64,000 nucleotides of DNA, taken from the NCBI RefSeq assembly GCF_900604385.1, contig NZ_LR027382.1:620001-684000 (forward strand), given 5' to 3'. The stretch comes from Alistipes megaguti (lineage in GTDB: Bacteria; Bacteroidota; Bacteroidia; Bacteroidales; Rikenellaceae). The notes below the pieces were generated by a model. The model had not been told where the DNA came from and ran no database searches. It saw only the letters and a program-made list of their open reading frames with translations. The stretch's first letter is position 1. The number at the start of each line of letters is the position of its first letter. This document shows positions 36,124 to 50,174 of the stretch, piece by piece. Position numbers and translations under genes: made by a program.

Positions 36124-39100
36124 TTAGAAATTGATGTTTACACCGAGATTGATGATCCGAAGATTCGGATAACGGGCCTGTGCATTGGCTTTTGACTCGG
36201 GATCAATGAAATCCAGATAGGAGAATGTCAACAGGTTGTAACCGTTCGCATAGATACGCATGTTCTCAATGCCGGCCTTCTTCAACACCTTCGCATTGAT
36301 GGTGTATCCTATTTCAAAGTTTTTCAATCGGAGATACGAAGCGTCCCGCACCCAGAACGACGACGGTTTGGCATTGTGCGTCGAATTTTTCATCGTGAAA
36401 CGCGGGAACGATGCAGACTGTCCTCGTTCGGGAGTCCAACGGTCGTCAATCATAAACTGGAACAATCCATGGTTACCTGCCGTATTGAACGGATAGATAT
36501 ACTCATTCTCCAAGCGCCGGGCCACATTCGTCGCACCGGTCCAGGTCATCGAAAAGTCGAAGTTCTTCCACTGGAATCCGGCGATGAAACCGAACGTGTA
36601 TTCCGGACGATCGCTGTAACCGAACATGGCTTCATCCTCTCCGCTGATAACGTTGTCTCCGTTGAGGTCCTTATACATCAGATCGCCGGGCTTCACCACA
36701 GCTCCGGGATCCGGCAGGCCGGGAAGCAGATTTCCTTCCTCGTCAAAATCGCTCTCTTCGTAAAAACGTTCGAAAATATAGCCCGAATTGATACCGATAC
36801 TGCGTCCCGTTTCACCCTTCCAGGGCTCGTCATACTTGACCTCATCCTTGAATATCACCTTGTTGCGATTGAAAGAGACATTAAACTTCGCCCAATAGCG
36901 GAAATCACCCGTATGGGTCTGGTCGCTCCAACCAAGCGAAAGTTCGAAACCTTTGTTGGTCGTTTCACCCATGTTGACAGCCGGGAATTTACCCGTATCG
37001 GCTCCGACGACGTACGCAGGCAGCGACTGCTGTTTAATCAGGATATCGTCACGATTCTCAAAGAAAAGATCGGCCGTAAAGGTCAAACGATTGTTCAAAA
37101 CGGTAAGATCGAGACCATAATTCTGCTTACGAGCCGTTTCCCACGTAACGAACTGGTTGCCAAGCGAGCCCTCGGCGATTCCAGGATATTTTTCGTTCGT
37201 ATTCACTCCGAAATAATAACCGTTGCCGGATGTGTATTTATCCGAAGAGTAGAGGAATCGCTGCTCGACGGAGTTCAGCAACAGCACATCGTTTCCGACC
37301 AGTCCATACGATGCACGCAGTTTCAGGAAATTGATGAATTTGCTGTCTCGCAGGAAATTCTCTTGGGAAATGACCCATCCAAGAGACGCCGCCGGGAAAA
37401 CACCGAAACGACGATCGGGATGGAAGTTCTCCGAACCGTTGTAACCGATGTTGAAATCGACCAGATATTTATTGTCATAAGCGTATGTTGCACGCCCGAC
37501 CAAACCCAGATAACCGCGGGGAATTGCCGTGTTCTGGGCCAGATAGTACTTCTTGGACATGTTGTGGAGCAGAAGTCCCGTCACGGCATGTTTGCCGAAG
37601 GTACGCTCATATCGGATACTGGCCTCCAAATACCAGTCTCGGGCCTTGCCGCTTTGATAGTCTTCGCCATTGTATTGGAGACTCTGGCCCTCCTGCACGA
37701 GCTGGTAAACGATGGTACGGTCGAAAGTCGGATCGTTCATGTCGACAGCCGATCCTTCCGTCTCCAAACTGCCCCGATAGATGGCATTCACCTTTTCCGC
37801 CATGCCGCGCCAAGACTTTTGAGCCATGAACTTCGAGTTGTAGGCTCCCTTGACCTGAACCGAAAGGCCCTTGGTCACCATGTCGAGTTTCTGAGTCAAC
37901 TGCAAGTCGATATTGAGCGTATTGCTCGTTTTCTGCGTGTATCCCAGCCCATAATAGGAGGCGTATCCCGTCGTCAGACCCGAGCTGTATATATTCGGAT
38001 AATAACGAACCGACGGCACGACGATCTTGCCATCCATGATACCGGGACTCGAGAAGGGCTGCGAATAGAGAATCACTCGCCACAGATTGTCATTGTTACC
38101 AATGACGGGCTCGTAATAAGTCTCGGAAATACCGCCGACATTGATACTCATCAAGGTGGTCTTCGTCACGTCAACATCGAGGTTCACACGATAGTTGTAA
38201 CGGTTTGTCCGATAGTTGGGATTGTACGACTCGTCGTGACGTTTGAGCAAACCGTCCTGATAGAGATAACCGAACGACGTGAAGTAACGGACCCGGTCCG
38301 TACCACCCGAAATATTGAGATTGTGCTGGGTTTGGAGCGAAGCCTTGCGGAAGATCTCCTCTTTCCAGTTCATGTTCGGGAACATGATCGGGTCGGAATT
38401 CGTGCGGAAAGCCTCGATCAGATCAGTCCCAAACAGGGGGTCCTCCCCGTCGTTGGTCATCATCTCGTTATGATAAAACGCATGATCATAGCTATTGGCC
38501 ATCTCCGGGAGACGCATGGCCTGCGTTACACCGACGGACGACGACAGCGAGATACTGGTCTTACCCTCCTTACCACGCTTGGTCGTCACCAGAATGACAC
38601 CGTTGGCACCCCGGACACCAAATACGGCCGTTGCCGAAGCGTCTTTAAGTACCGTAACACTCTCGATCTCGTTCGGATCCATACGCGTGAAGGCTCGTTC
38701 CACACCGTCGACCAAAATCAGAGGCTGAGAGGCGGCCGCATCGAGACTACCCGTACCACGGACATAAATCTCGGCGTCATCGGCTCCGGGCTGGCCGCTG
38801 TATTGCACCGTCGACACACCGGTCAGCGTTCCGGCCATGACATTGGCGATACTGGCACTGGGCGATTTCACCAGATCAGCCCCGCCGACCGAAGCAATGG
38901 CACCCGTAACCGTCACCTTTTTTTGCGTACCGTAGGCGATCACCTGCACATCCTCGATGGTATTGGCATCTGCCTTCATTCGGATCGTAAGCTCCGTTTT
39001 GCTGTTTACGGGAATCTCCAGGGACTCATAGCCGATATAGGAAATCTGAAGAATATCGGAAGGCTTCGCCTGGATGCTGAACTTGCCGTTCGCATCGGCC

Positions 39101-39291
39101 GAAGTTCCCGTTTGGGTATTTTTGATAATGATGGTTGCTCCGGGAAGCGGCAAGTCCGTCTCATCGACAACGATGCCTTTCACGGTCGAGGCCGCATCCC
39201 GCTCCTGCGCATGACCGGATGTCACACTCATCGAGCCGAACAAAACGATCGCAAAGAAAAACAGCCATCTTTGAGTCAAAAGATGATTCAT
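36124..39291 (-). CDS. SusC-like TonB-dependent transporter (pair 2)
   Basis: 1,055 aa. Signal peptide ending near SGHA, a carboxypeptidase-D-like regulatory domain (VKGIVVDETDLPLPGATII), a TonB-box-like stretch (IEDVQVIAYGTQKKV), the plug with LVDGVERAFTRMDPNEIESV and the SusC signature LKDASATAVFGVRGANGVI, then TTKRGKEG and a 22-strand barrel ending NLGVNINF. The first SusC/SusD gene after the GH20 gene, 119 nt downstream of it; a second promoter in that gap is possible. No anti-sigma-interacting STN domain is present, in line with control by the hybrid regulator. Confidence 0.95.
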   Translation of the reverse strand: MNHLLTQRWLFFFAIVLFGSMSVTSGHAQERDAASTVKGIVVDETDLPLPGATIIIKNTQTGTSADANGKFSIQAKPSDILQISYIGYESLEIPVNSKTELTIRMKADANTIEDVQVIAYGTQKKVTVTGAIASVGGADLVKSPSASIANVMAGTLTGVSTVQYSGQPGADDAEIYVRGTGSLDAAASQPLILVDGVERAFTRMDPNEIESVTVLKDASATAVFGVRGANGVILVTTKRGKEGKTSISLSSSVGVTQAMRLPEMANSYDHAFYHNEMMTNDGEDPLFGTDLIEAFRTNSDPIMFPNMNWKEEIFRKASLQTQHNLNISGGTDRVRYFTSFGYLYQDGLLKRHDESYNPNYRTNRYNYRVNLDVDVTKTTLMSINVGGISETYYEPVIGNNDNLWRVILYSQPFSSPGIMDGKIVVPSVRYYPNIYSSGLTTGYASYYGLGYTQKTSNTLNIDLQLTQKLDMVTKGLSVQVKGAYNSKFMAQKSWRGMAEKVNAIYRGSLETEGSAVDMNDPTFDRTIVYQLVQEGQSLQYNGEDYQSGKARDWYLEASIRYERTFGKHAVTGLLLHNMSKKYYLAQNTAIPRGYLGLVGRATYAYDNKYLVDFNIGYNGSENFHPDRRFGVFPAASLGWVISQENFLRDSKFINFLKLRASYGLVGNDVLLLNSVEQRFLYSSDKYTSGNGYYFGVNTNEKYPGIAEGSLGNQFVTWETARKQNYGLDLTVLNNRLTFTADLFFENRDDILIKQQSLPAYVVGADTGKFPAVNMGETTNKGFELSLGWSDQTHTGDFRYWAKFNVSFNRNKVIFKDEVKYDEPWKGETGRSIGINSGYIFERFYEESDFDEEGNLLPGLPDPGAVVKPGDLMYKDLNGDNVISGEDEAMFGYSDRPEYTFGFIAGFQWKNFDFSMTWTGATNVARRLENEYIYPFNTAGNHGLFQFMIDDRWTPERGQSASFPRFTMKNSTHNAKPSSFWVRDASYLRLKNFEIGYTINAKVLKKAGIENMRIYANGYNLLTFSYLDFIDPESKANAQARYPNLRIINLGVNINF

Positions 39292-39410
39292 ATTCTTTCG
39301 AATTGAGTTAGTAATTTAATGGAGGTGATTGTTTGTCAGGATTTTTCCGAATCAGGTCAAATTCAGAATTCAACAAGTAACTTTTATTTCATAGGCATTC
39401 CATTTTAAGG

Positions 39411-41090
39411 TTACATATCTTGATTGTCGCCGGATTGACCCTCGTCGAAGCCATGGGATGCATATCCGTAACCGAGCCGGTCGTAGAAGGCACGCATCCG
39501 ATTGAGGCGGCCGAGGAATTTCTCATAATTCTTCCGTTCGGGCCGGGTCCACTGAATCTCCGAGACGGCATCCACGCGCGGGATGGCCATATATTCGACC
39601 AACTCCGCAGTCCGGAAATACTCGGTCCACAGATTACCCTGTACGCCAATCACATGGGCCCCCATCTCCGGGTTCGACGCAAGTTCGCCGGACAACGGCT
39701 CGTAACTGTAGACCTTGGAAAGCGGAAGATAACCGCCAATCGAGAGCGGTTCACCCTCATCGCGGCTCTGGGCATAATCCAAATAGAGGTATTGATAGGG
39801 CACCATGATGGCGTCCCAACCGTTGCGGGCTGCATCGACACCGCCTTGCGTTCCGCGCCAGGACATGATGGTCGCCGACTTCACGCCGCCACCTTCGAGG
39901 ATTTCGTCCCAACCAATCACTTTCCTGCCGTGTTTTCCCAGAAAATCGGAGATCTGCGACATCATGTAGCTCTGCAACTGCTCCTCACGGGTTCGTTTGC
40001 CTTGTGATACGATTCCGTGCGAACGGATAAAGGCCTGGCAATCGGGGCATGATTTCCAACGGGTCTTCGGACATTCGTCGCCTCCTATATGGATATATCG
40101 GCCGGGGAAGAGGGCAACGATTTCGGAGAACACACCTTCGAGAAATTCATAAACCTCTTCCTTCCCGGCACACAACACATCGTCGTACACTCCCCAACGT
40201 GTTCCCGTCTCATAAGGACCGCCCGTACAACCCAGTTCGGGATAAGCGGCCAAGGCGGCCAGCATATGCCCCGGGAGGTCGATCTCGGGAACAATTTCCA
40301 CATGTCGGTCTGCGGCATAACGTACAATATCCCGAATCTCATCCTGAGTGTAATAACCGCCGTAGGGTGTCTCGTCATACTTGTGGTCGGGTTTTTCCCA
40401 ATGGCTCACCAACGTAGCCTTACGCCAGCCTCCGACTTCGGTCAATCGAGGATAACGTTTGATCTCGATCCTCCATCCCTGATCGTCGGTCAGATGCCAG
40501 TGGAACATATTCATGTTGTGAAGGGCCAGCAGATCAATGTATTTCTTGATAAATTCCACAGGAAACATATGACGGGCCACATCGAGATGCAACCCCCGAT
40601 AACTGAAACGAGGAGCATCTTCAATCCGCACGGGAGCGAGGGCGATACGAACCTTTCCGTCCGTCACCGGCAGCGACTTGCGCAGGGTCTGCACACCATA
40701 GAACGTTCCTGCGGCGCTTGCACCTTCGATCTCGACGGCCTGCGGCGTTACGACCAACGTATAGGCCTCGGCATTCTCCGCTTGCAATCCGGATCCCAAC
40801 CGGATGATGTTCCGGGCCTGGTCGTCGTGTGTAATCCGAAGTTCAAAGCCGACCTGCCGGGCCACATAACCGGTCAACAGTTCGGCGTTTTTCAAAAGCA
40901 GGGAGTCTCCCTCGGGGCAATAGACCACCGTCGAAGGTTTGAGTACAAACGGAGTCCCCTCCTCCTGCAAAGAGATGGAGACTGGCAGCGGAATCACGTT
41001 ATAATCGGACGAGAGTACCTGCCGGGAGGAACACCCGGAAAAGATAAGCAGAGTCCACAAGAGACTCAACAATGAGAATCGGTTTTTCAT
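39411..41090 (-). CDS. Beta-N-acetylhexosaminidase (GH20), lipoprotein
   Basis: Releases terminal beta-GlcNAc or beta-GalNAc by substrate-assisted catalysis. The 559-aa protein has a lipobox FSGC (Cys20), the GH20b N-terminal domain (to about residue 160) and a TIM barrel with RGLHLDVARH, FHWHLTDDQGWRIEI, PEIDLPGHM and the catalytic pair Asp338-Glu339 in HIGGDECPK. Start set at MKNRFSLLSL (41090); the frame extends 34 codons further without similarity. It heads the minus-strand PUL operon, divergent from the regulator. Confidence 0.94.
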   Translation of the reverse strand: MKNRFSLLSLLWTLLIFSGCSSRQVLSSDYNVIPLPVSISLQEEGTPFVLKPSTVVYCPEGDSLLLKNAELLTGYVARQVGFELRITHDDQARNIIRLGSGLQAENAEAYTLVVTPQAVEIEGASAAGTFYGVQTLRKSLPVTDGKVRIALAPVRIEDAPRFSYRGLHLDVARHMFPVEFIKKYIDLLALHNMNMFHWHLTDDQGWRIEIKRYPRLTEVGGWRKATLVSHWEKPDHKYDETPYGGYYTQDEIRDIVRYAADRHVEIVPEIDLPGHMLAALAAYPELGCTGGPYETGTRWGVYDDVLCAGKEEVYEFLEGVFSEIVALFPGRYIHIGGDECPKTRWKSCPDCQAFIRSHGIVSQGKRTREEQLQSYMMSQISDFLGKHGRKVIGWDEILEGGGVKSATIMSWRGTQGGVDAARNGWDAIMVPYQYLYLDYAQSRDEGEPLSIGGYLPLSKVYSYEPLSGELASNPEMGAHVIGVQGNLWTEYFRTAELVEYMAIPRVDAVSEIQWTRPERKNYEKFLGRLNRMRAFYDRLGYGYASHGFDEGQSGDNQDM

Positions 41091-41264
41091 ATAAGTAGGC
41101 AGCTCGGTTAGGTTAGTACAAAGGTGGATAAAAACTATTTTCCAGCCGTTAATCACCGTTCGAAAATCGTACGGAATCGTACAAACGGACAAATCACACG
41201 GAAAATGCCGAACTATTTCGTATATTTTTTATACTTTTGAATAAACCAACGCTTCACGATCTAC
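41091..41264. promoter_or_regulatory. Divergent PUL control region with 10-bp-phased direct repeats
   Basis: 174 nt between GH20 (minus) and the hybrid regulator (plus). AATCGTAC occurs at 41165-41172 and again at 41175-41182, exactly 10 bp apart, as expected for an AraC-type DNA-binding domain touching one helix face twice. A -7-like TACTTTTG (41232-41239) faces the regulator gene. On the minus strand CACCTTTG (41126-41119) may serve the PUL operon; both lack a good -33 box, which is usual for activator-dependent promoters. Confidence 0.55.
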
Positions 41265-44200
41265 ATGGACCATTTCTCCTTTCGGAAAATCCTACTGACG
41301 ATTTTTCTATTCATACCTTTCGGCGGCCTGGCCCATCACAATTATCATTACACAACAATCGACATCAAGGATGGATTGTCACAATCAACCGTCACATCTC
41401 TGCTCCGCGACAGTCGCGGGCTGCTTTGGATCGGAACCAGACTGGGCCTTAACTGCTACGACAAATCGGGGATCCGGGTTTTCCTCAAAAAATCCGCCGA
41501 TCCAAACTCTCTTCCCGACAACCAGATTTTCACCCTGGCCGAAGACTTTCAGTCCCGGATCTGGATCGGCACAAACAGCGGACTGACGGTTTACGATCCC
41601 TCAACGGAATCATTCCGTTTGTACACCGACGCCCCAACCATGGCCTCCCTGCGTCTAGATTCATGTCTGTATTTCAGCGGCACCAAATGCATCTACCGAT
41701 ACGACTCCCGAACGGATTCGCTGACCCAACTACCCATCCGGCTCGACGACGAGCTGGATACGACCTACGAAATCCGGGACATCAAAGCCGGTCCTCGTGG
41801 CTTTGTCTACCTCGGAGCCACGAACGGTCACATCTACACGTTCTGCCCCAAGACCTGTACATTTGCCCGCAATCCAGTCATAAACAACCCGATGCTCTAC
41901 AACATGCACATCGACACACAAGGAAATATCTATGTCGCCGCATACAAGCAGGGGTTGTTCAGATACGACTCTGCCGGACAACAGACCGGGCATTGGACCA
42001 CCTCCAACTCCAAACTGTCGAACAACATCATCACCTGTATCCTCGAATTGAAAGGGCAACTGCTTCTCTCCACCGACGGGGGCGGCATATCCATATTCGA
42101 CTTGCGCACGGAGACCTTTTCATCGCTGACCCATGTCGCCGGCAATCCCAACTCCCTGCCTACCAATTCCCTCACGCGGCTGTATCTGGACAACGGGGGC
42201 AACCTCTGGGCCGGAACAGTACGTTGCGGGTTTCTGAATATCAGGAGAACCTTCATCCAATCGTATCAAAGCGTTCCGATGCCAAAGGCGGAGATCGGTT
42301 GGGGACTCTCCGAAGAGACCGTAGGAAGTCTGTTTGAGGACCGGGAGGGCATTCTCTGGATCGGAACCGACGGAGGCGGCATCAACGCATTCAACCCGAC
42401 CAACGGCACCTTCCGTCACTATCGCAACACATTCGGGAAAAGCATCAGTTCGATCACCGATCTGGACGACCAAACCCTGTTGATCTCCGTATTCAACGAA
42501 GGCGTCTTCCGTTTCTCGAAAAGCTCCGGGGCCATGCAACCCTTCGAGATCGTCGACCCACAATACAATCAATACGAGTTGCTGGCCGGAGTGACACCCC
42601 GGATTTATCGGGTCTCACCGGAAAAGATATACATTCTATCCCGACGAATCCATGCCTATTATCCGGCAACGGGCCGTTTCGCGGAGGTAACGTCAACCGA
42701 CGGATCGACCATTCCGAGCGGGTTGCAACTCGCCGGATCCGATTCCGTCTGCCTCTATTGCACGCAGGGAAACTCGATCTACGAAATTAACCGCAAGAAC
42801 GACCGAATCCGGCTGATCTACACATCCGATGCTGCCGAAAGGATCTCATCCATATGCAGCTGGAACGACGGCCGTCTCTGGATCGGATCCGACCTGGGGG
42901 TGAGCCTATACGATCCGGGCACAGATTCGTTGACCAGAATCTCTCCGCCCCAACTTTTCAGCGCTGTCTCCTACATGGTCGCCGACGGACCCGACCGATT
43001 GTGGATCTGTGCCAACAATATGCTCTTTCTCTATTCGCTCCACGAACGCAAGTTCTCGGCATGGGGCGCATCCGACGGATTTTCACCCAATGAAATCATC
43101 GCCTCGTTCCAACGCTCTCCCCGGGGGCGTTATATCTACATGGGCGGAGTCAACGGACTGGTCGCCATTGACCGTCTGCATACGACAACCGTGGAGGACA
43201 TTCCGATCGTACTGCTCCAAGAGGTCGAATTCAACGGCAAGCCCTGCCTCCCCGACAGGAAGAGCAACCAATACCGCATTCCCTACAATTATACATCGCT
43301 CGCCATCTCGGCTCATGTCCAAGAACAGGACATTTTCCGCAAGGTACTATATCGCTATACCATCAAGGGAGCCACCGAACAAACGGTCGTAACGTACGAA
43401 AGCAGCCTGAAACTGCCGATGCTGCCACCCGGCGACTACACGATTTCGGCGGCCTGCAACCGAAAAAACGGAGAGTGGACAGAAGACCGCATTCTAACCC
43501 ATATATCCATCATTCCACCCTGGTACCAAAGTGCATGGGCAATTCTGGGTTTATTCCTGTTCCTGCTTCTGGCTGTCGCCACCGTCATCTATTACTTCTA
43601 TCGTCGCAACGCGCGGCAATTCCGTTGGAAGCTCAAAGAATACGAACAGGAGATCAACGAAAAAAAGATTCAGTTCCTGGTCAACATCAGCCACGAACTG
43701 CGGACTCCGCTAACCCTCATCTATGCCCCGCTGAAACGGCTTCTCAATGGTCTGGGAGATGACGATCCTTCGAAAGAGTGTCTCACAGACATCTATCATC
43801 AGGCCAGATACATGAAGGACATCATCAATATGGTACTGGATATCAACAAACTGGATCAAGGCAATTTCAGCGTTTCAAAAAAGATCCGCACATTCAATCC
43901 ATGGCTTGAAGGAATTGTCAACTCCTTCATCAAAGAATTTGCGGAAAACGGTGTCGATCTGGTTTTCCGCGCGGACAATCGGATCGGAGATCTTCCGTTC
44001 GACGAGGCAAAACTCCGGATCGTGATTTCCAATCTTCTCGCCAATGCTCTGAAATTCAGTCCTGCAGGATCCCAGGTTCAGGTCCGGACCCAACTGAAAG
44101 AGGATGAAGGGATGATTTCCGTTTCGGTTTCGGATCAAGGCATCGGACTGAACAATGCCGACCCCAACAAACTCTTCACCCGTTTCTATCAGGGGGATCA

Positions 44201-45203
44201 CCCAAAAAAAGGAAGCGGAATCGGTCTTGCCTACTCCCGGCAATTGATCGAACTGCACGGAGGGACAATCCGGGCCATGAACAACGATGCGGGAGGTGCA
44301 ACTTTCCGTTTCGAAATTCCCCTATCGACCGGTTCGGGAGACAAAGAGAATTTCAATGCCATTATCCCGCATCTTTCATCACAACGGAAGGAGGAAAACA
44401 TCTCATCCAGTGACAAAGAGCTGAAAGAATTCTGCTCCCGATATTCGATACTGCTCGTTGAGGACAATGTCGAATTCCGTCGTTTCATGCGTTCGGTTCT
44501 CAAAGAGTATTTCCAGAATGTCTTCTCTGCCGAGAATGGCCAGCAGGGGTTGGAACTCACCCACAGCAAACGTCCCGACATCGTAGTCAGCGATGTGATG
44601 ATGCCGGTAATGGATGGTTTCGAAATGTGCAAGAACATCAAGAAAGACATTACCATCAGCCATACGATGGTCATTCTTCTGACCGCCATGGAGGACACGA
44701 CCAGTGCCTCATACGGGTATAAGCTCGGAGCCGATTTCTATCTATCCAAACCATTTGAGATCGACATACTCATCACACTCATATACAACCAGCTGAAAAC
44801 CAGGGAACGGACACGAAGCCTATACGCGGAGAGTGCCAAGGTACTCTCCCCCATTGATGTGACCACCAGTTCGGCCGACGAGCAGTTCCTCATCCACCTC
44901 AACCGGCTCATCACGGAGAACATGAACAACCGGACGTTCAGCATCCAGTTCCTGGTCGACCGCATCGGCGTAGGACGCACGACCTTCTACCAGAAGGTCA
45001 AAATTCTGACGGGCATGAGCGTCAACGAATACATCAACAAACTGCGGATCAACCAAGCATTGCAACTGTTGGAGAACAGCGATGCGACCGTCAGCGAAAT
45101 TGCAGACAAGGTGGGATTCTCGTACCAGTGCCATTTCAGCACGGCCTTCAAGCAGATCACGGGCATGACGCCGACCGAATACCGGCAGTCGAAAAAGCGG
45201 TAA
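41265..45203 (+). CDS. Hybrid two-component system regulator (HTCS) of the PUL
   Basis: One-protein sensor, kinase and transcription factor, 1,312 aa. Signal/first membrane segment at 8-24. A periplasmic two-propeller sensor with repeated Reg_prop motifs (GLLWIGTRLGL, RIWIGTNSGL, GILWIGTDGGG, RLWIGSDLGV) and a Y_Y_Y domain fill residues 30 to about 750. A membrane helix spans about 759-782. HisKA with His810 in NISHELRTP, HATPase with GSGIGLAYSRQL, receiver domain with phospho-acceptor Asp1110 in VSDVMMPVMDG, and a C-terminal AraC helix-turn-helix (SEIADKVGFSYQCHFSTAFKQ) follow. It should bind an oligosaccharide from the PUL substrate and activate the divergent operon. GH2 follows after 25 nt. 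Confidence 0.96.
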   Translation: MDHFSFRKILLTIFLFIPFGGLAHHNYHYTTIDIKDGLSQSTVTSLLRDSRGLLWIGTRLGLNCYDKSGIRVFLKKSADPNSLPDNQIFTLAEDFQSRIWIGTNSGLTVYDPSTESFRLYTDAPTMASLRLDSCLYFSGTKCIYRYDSRTDSLTQLPIRLDDELDTTYEIRDIKAGPRGFVYLGATNGHIYTFCPKTCTFARNPVINNPMLYNMHIDTQGNIYVAAYKQGLFRYDSAGQQTGHWTTSNSKLSNNIITCILELKGQLLLSTDGGGISIFDLRTETFSSLTHVAGNPNSLPTNSLTRLYLDNGGNLWAGTVRCGFLNIRRTFIQSYQSVPMPKAEIGWGLSEETVGSLFEDREGILWIGTDGGGINAFNPTNGTFRHYRNTFGKSISSITDLDDQTLLISVFNEGVFRFSKSSGAMQPFEIVDPQYNQYELLAGVTPRIYRVSPEKIYILSRRIHAYYPATGRFAEVTSTDGSTIPSGLQLAGSDSVCLYCTQGNSIYEINRKNDRIRLIYTSDAAERISSICSWNDGRLWIGSDLGVSLYDPGTDSLTRISPPQLFSAVSYMVADGPDRLWICANNMLFLYSLHERKFSAWGASDGFSPNEIIASFQRSPRGRYIYMGGVNGLVAIDRLHTTTVEDIPIVLLQEVEFNGKPCLPDRKSNQYRIPYNYTSLAISAHVQEQDIFRKVLYRYTIKGATEQTVVTYESSLKLPMLPPGDYTISAACNRKNGEWTEDRILTHISIIPPWYQSAWAILGLFLFLLLAVATVIYYFYRRNARQFRWKLKEYEQEINEKKIQFLVNISHELRTPLTLIYAPLKRLLNGLGDDDPSKECLTDIYHQARYMKDIINMVLDINKLDQGNFSVSKKIRTFNPWLEGIVNSFIKEFAENGVDLVFRADNRIGDLPFDEAKLRIVISNLLANALKFSPAGSQVQVRTQLKEDEGMISVSVSDQGIGLNNADPNKLFTRFYQGDHPKKGSGIGLAYSRQLIELHGGTIRAMNNDAGGATFRFEIPLSTGSGDKENFNAIIPHLSSQRKEENISSSDKELKEFCSRYSILLVEDNVEFRRFMRSVLKEYFQNVFSAENGQQGLELTHSKRPDIVVSDVMMPVMDGFEMCKNIKKDITISHTMVILLTAMEDTTSASYGYKLGADFYLSKPFEIDILITLIYNQLKTRERTRSLYAESAKVLSPIDVTTSSADEQFLIHLNRLITENMNNRTFSIQFLVDRIGVGRTTFYQKVKILTGMSVNEYINKLRINQALQLLENSDATVSEIADKVGFSYQCHFSTAFKQITGMTPTEYRQSKKR

Positions 45204-45213
45204 ACACAGATAA

Positions 45214-48648
<3,435 letters not shown>

Positions 48649-48760
48649 TCATCTCAGAGGATTTACACTAATGATTTGAATCAATCTCACATTTAGAACC
48701 TTCTACTGCATCACGATAGTAACAAATCATATTTGACTATAGACAATTCTCTAAAAAATT

Positions 48761-48790
48761 CACCAGGCTCACTAATGTGAGCCTGGTGAT
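48761..48790. terminator. Bidirectional terminator, GH2 / mobilization genes
   Basis: TCACCAGGCTCAC, TAAT, GTGAGCCTGGTGA is a 13-bp perfect stem flanked by A-runs on both sides, giving an ATTTTTTAG tail on the minus strand. It lies in the 293-nt AT-rich gap between the convergent GH2 and relaxase genes. Nothing else is seen in the gap. Confidence 0.85.
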
Positions 48791-48941
48791 AAAAATATCA
48801 AAAGGCTTTTGGCTCCACGCTTCCTATACGGCTACTAGCAAAAAAGTCTTTGGGGCAATTGAATATGCATGATAACCCTACACTACCCATAAATCATCAG
48901 ATTGTAGACTTATCTTGAGTCTTCCAAACGTCCATTGTTCG

Positions 48942-50174
48942 CTATTTCCAACGACGCTTCCGACGACGCCTATGGCCGCACTGTTGCTGTTCCTCGTAGG
49001 CTTGCACGTCCGCCAATTCGAAAATTGCGGCCAATGGATGGATGGACAACCCCGGCCGGAAAAATTCTTTTGAGGAAGGTCGCTCCTGCTCCGAGGATTC
49101 CTGGGAGACTCCCCTACCCTTCTCTTCGGTATGGAACTGATGCTCGAAGGCGTTGGCTGAGAAACTTCGTCCCAGCAGGGAGCCGTTGGCCACAATTCCC
49201 TGCCCATGGTCAATAAAGGTTACGCCGTAGATTCGGCCCGCAGCATTGAGGCGAAATACTGCATCAACACCCTTGTCGTGCAATCGTTCGCAGAACTCCG
49301 CGCGGCTTGAACACCGCGCCATTTCATCCGCAATCTTTCCCCGCAACCCGTCCAGTGCTCCGGGCTCCTTCAGTGCAGTTTTCGATCGTTCGTAGTAGCG
49401 TTGCAGAGCCTCATATCCGACATCCTTTCCGATGCGGCTTGACTTGAACGGCGTCCCGATGCCATAACCATCATCGGTCAGCGCCCCGTAAATCATTCCA
49501 GCATAATCGCGGCCGTCGATAGTTCCGGTTCGCTCCTCGGCCGAGACGTTGAAGGCTTCAAGCAGCGTTCGCCACTCCCCAAAAGAAGCGCAGCGGTAAT
49601 GCCGCAGGCACGACCTTACGGTGGATGAAACCTGTTGCTTGACGTCTCCCTTCGGATAATCGACCTTGCGCAACCCCTCCCGGTCCTGCAACTCCTGGCC
49701 TTTGATACTCGGGTGTAGCCCGTATTTTTGTTCGAGGTCCCGCGTAATCTCTACGGAACGTCGGGCCTCGAAGTCATGGGGCAGTTTCCGCCCCTCTCTG
49801 TCGATACGAAGCGACACGATATGCAGATGTTCGCGGGCAATATCCCGATGTTTGAATACGATGTAGGGCTGCTCGCCGTAGCCCATCCGCTCCATATATT
49901 CACGGGCAATCTCGCCCAGTTGCTCATCGGTCAGACGGTCCTCGGGCGAGGGATTCAGCGAGACATGGAAGACCGTGTTGGTCGTTCGCCGGTTGGCCTG
50001 CAGGAAGGGCTCAAAACTGGCCATGCACCGTTCGTGGCTCATGCGGCCCGCAGTATCGAACGGATCAAGCATCCGATTCCAGAAGAGCACCTCAGCTTGT
50101 CCCCGGTTGACCTTCTCCTCATTATAGCGGATAGCTCCGCCGACGGTTGCTCCCGTTCTTATATTCGCAACCAT
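48942..50174 (-). CDS. mobB: Relaxase (MobB-type mobilization protein)
   Basis: Nicks oriT and pilots the strand in conjugative transfer. The 410-aa protein has the VirD2-like relaxase domain in the N-terminal half: a start IRTGATVGGAIRYNEEKV as in Bacteroides MobB proteins, and the metal-binding histidines His109, His116 and His118 in KHRDIAREHLHIV. The C-terminus is strongly basic (RRRRKRRWK). It overlaps the end of mobA by 16 nt. The coupling-protein gene (mobC) that usually follows is missing; the GH2 end of the PUL is there instead. Confidence 0.9.
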   Translation of the reverse strand: MVANIRTGATVGGAIRYNEEKVNRGQAEVLFWNRMLDPFDTAGRMSHERCMASFEPFLQANRRTTNTVFHVSLNPSPEDRLTDEQLGEIAREYMERMGYGEQPYIVFKHRDIAREHLHIVSLRIDREGRKLPHDFEARRSVEITRDLEQKYGLHPSIKGQELQDREGLRKVDYPKGDVKQQVSSTVRSCLRHYRCASFGEWRTLLEAFNVSAEERTGTIDGRDYAGMIYGALTDDGYGIGTPFKSSRIGKDVGYEALQRYYERSKTALKEPGALDGLRGKIADEMARCSSRAEFCERLHDKGVDAVFRLNAAGRIYGVTFIDHGQGIVANGSLLGRSFSANAFEHQFHTEEKGRGVSQESSEQERPSSKEFFRPGLSIHPLAAIFELADVQAYEEQQQCGHRRRRKRRWK

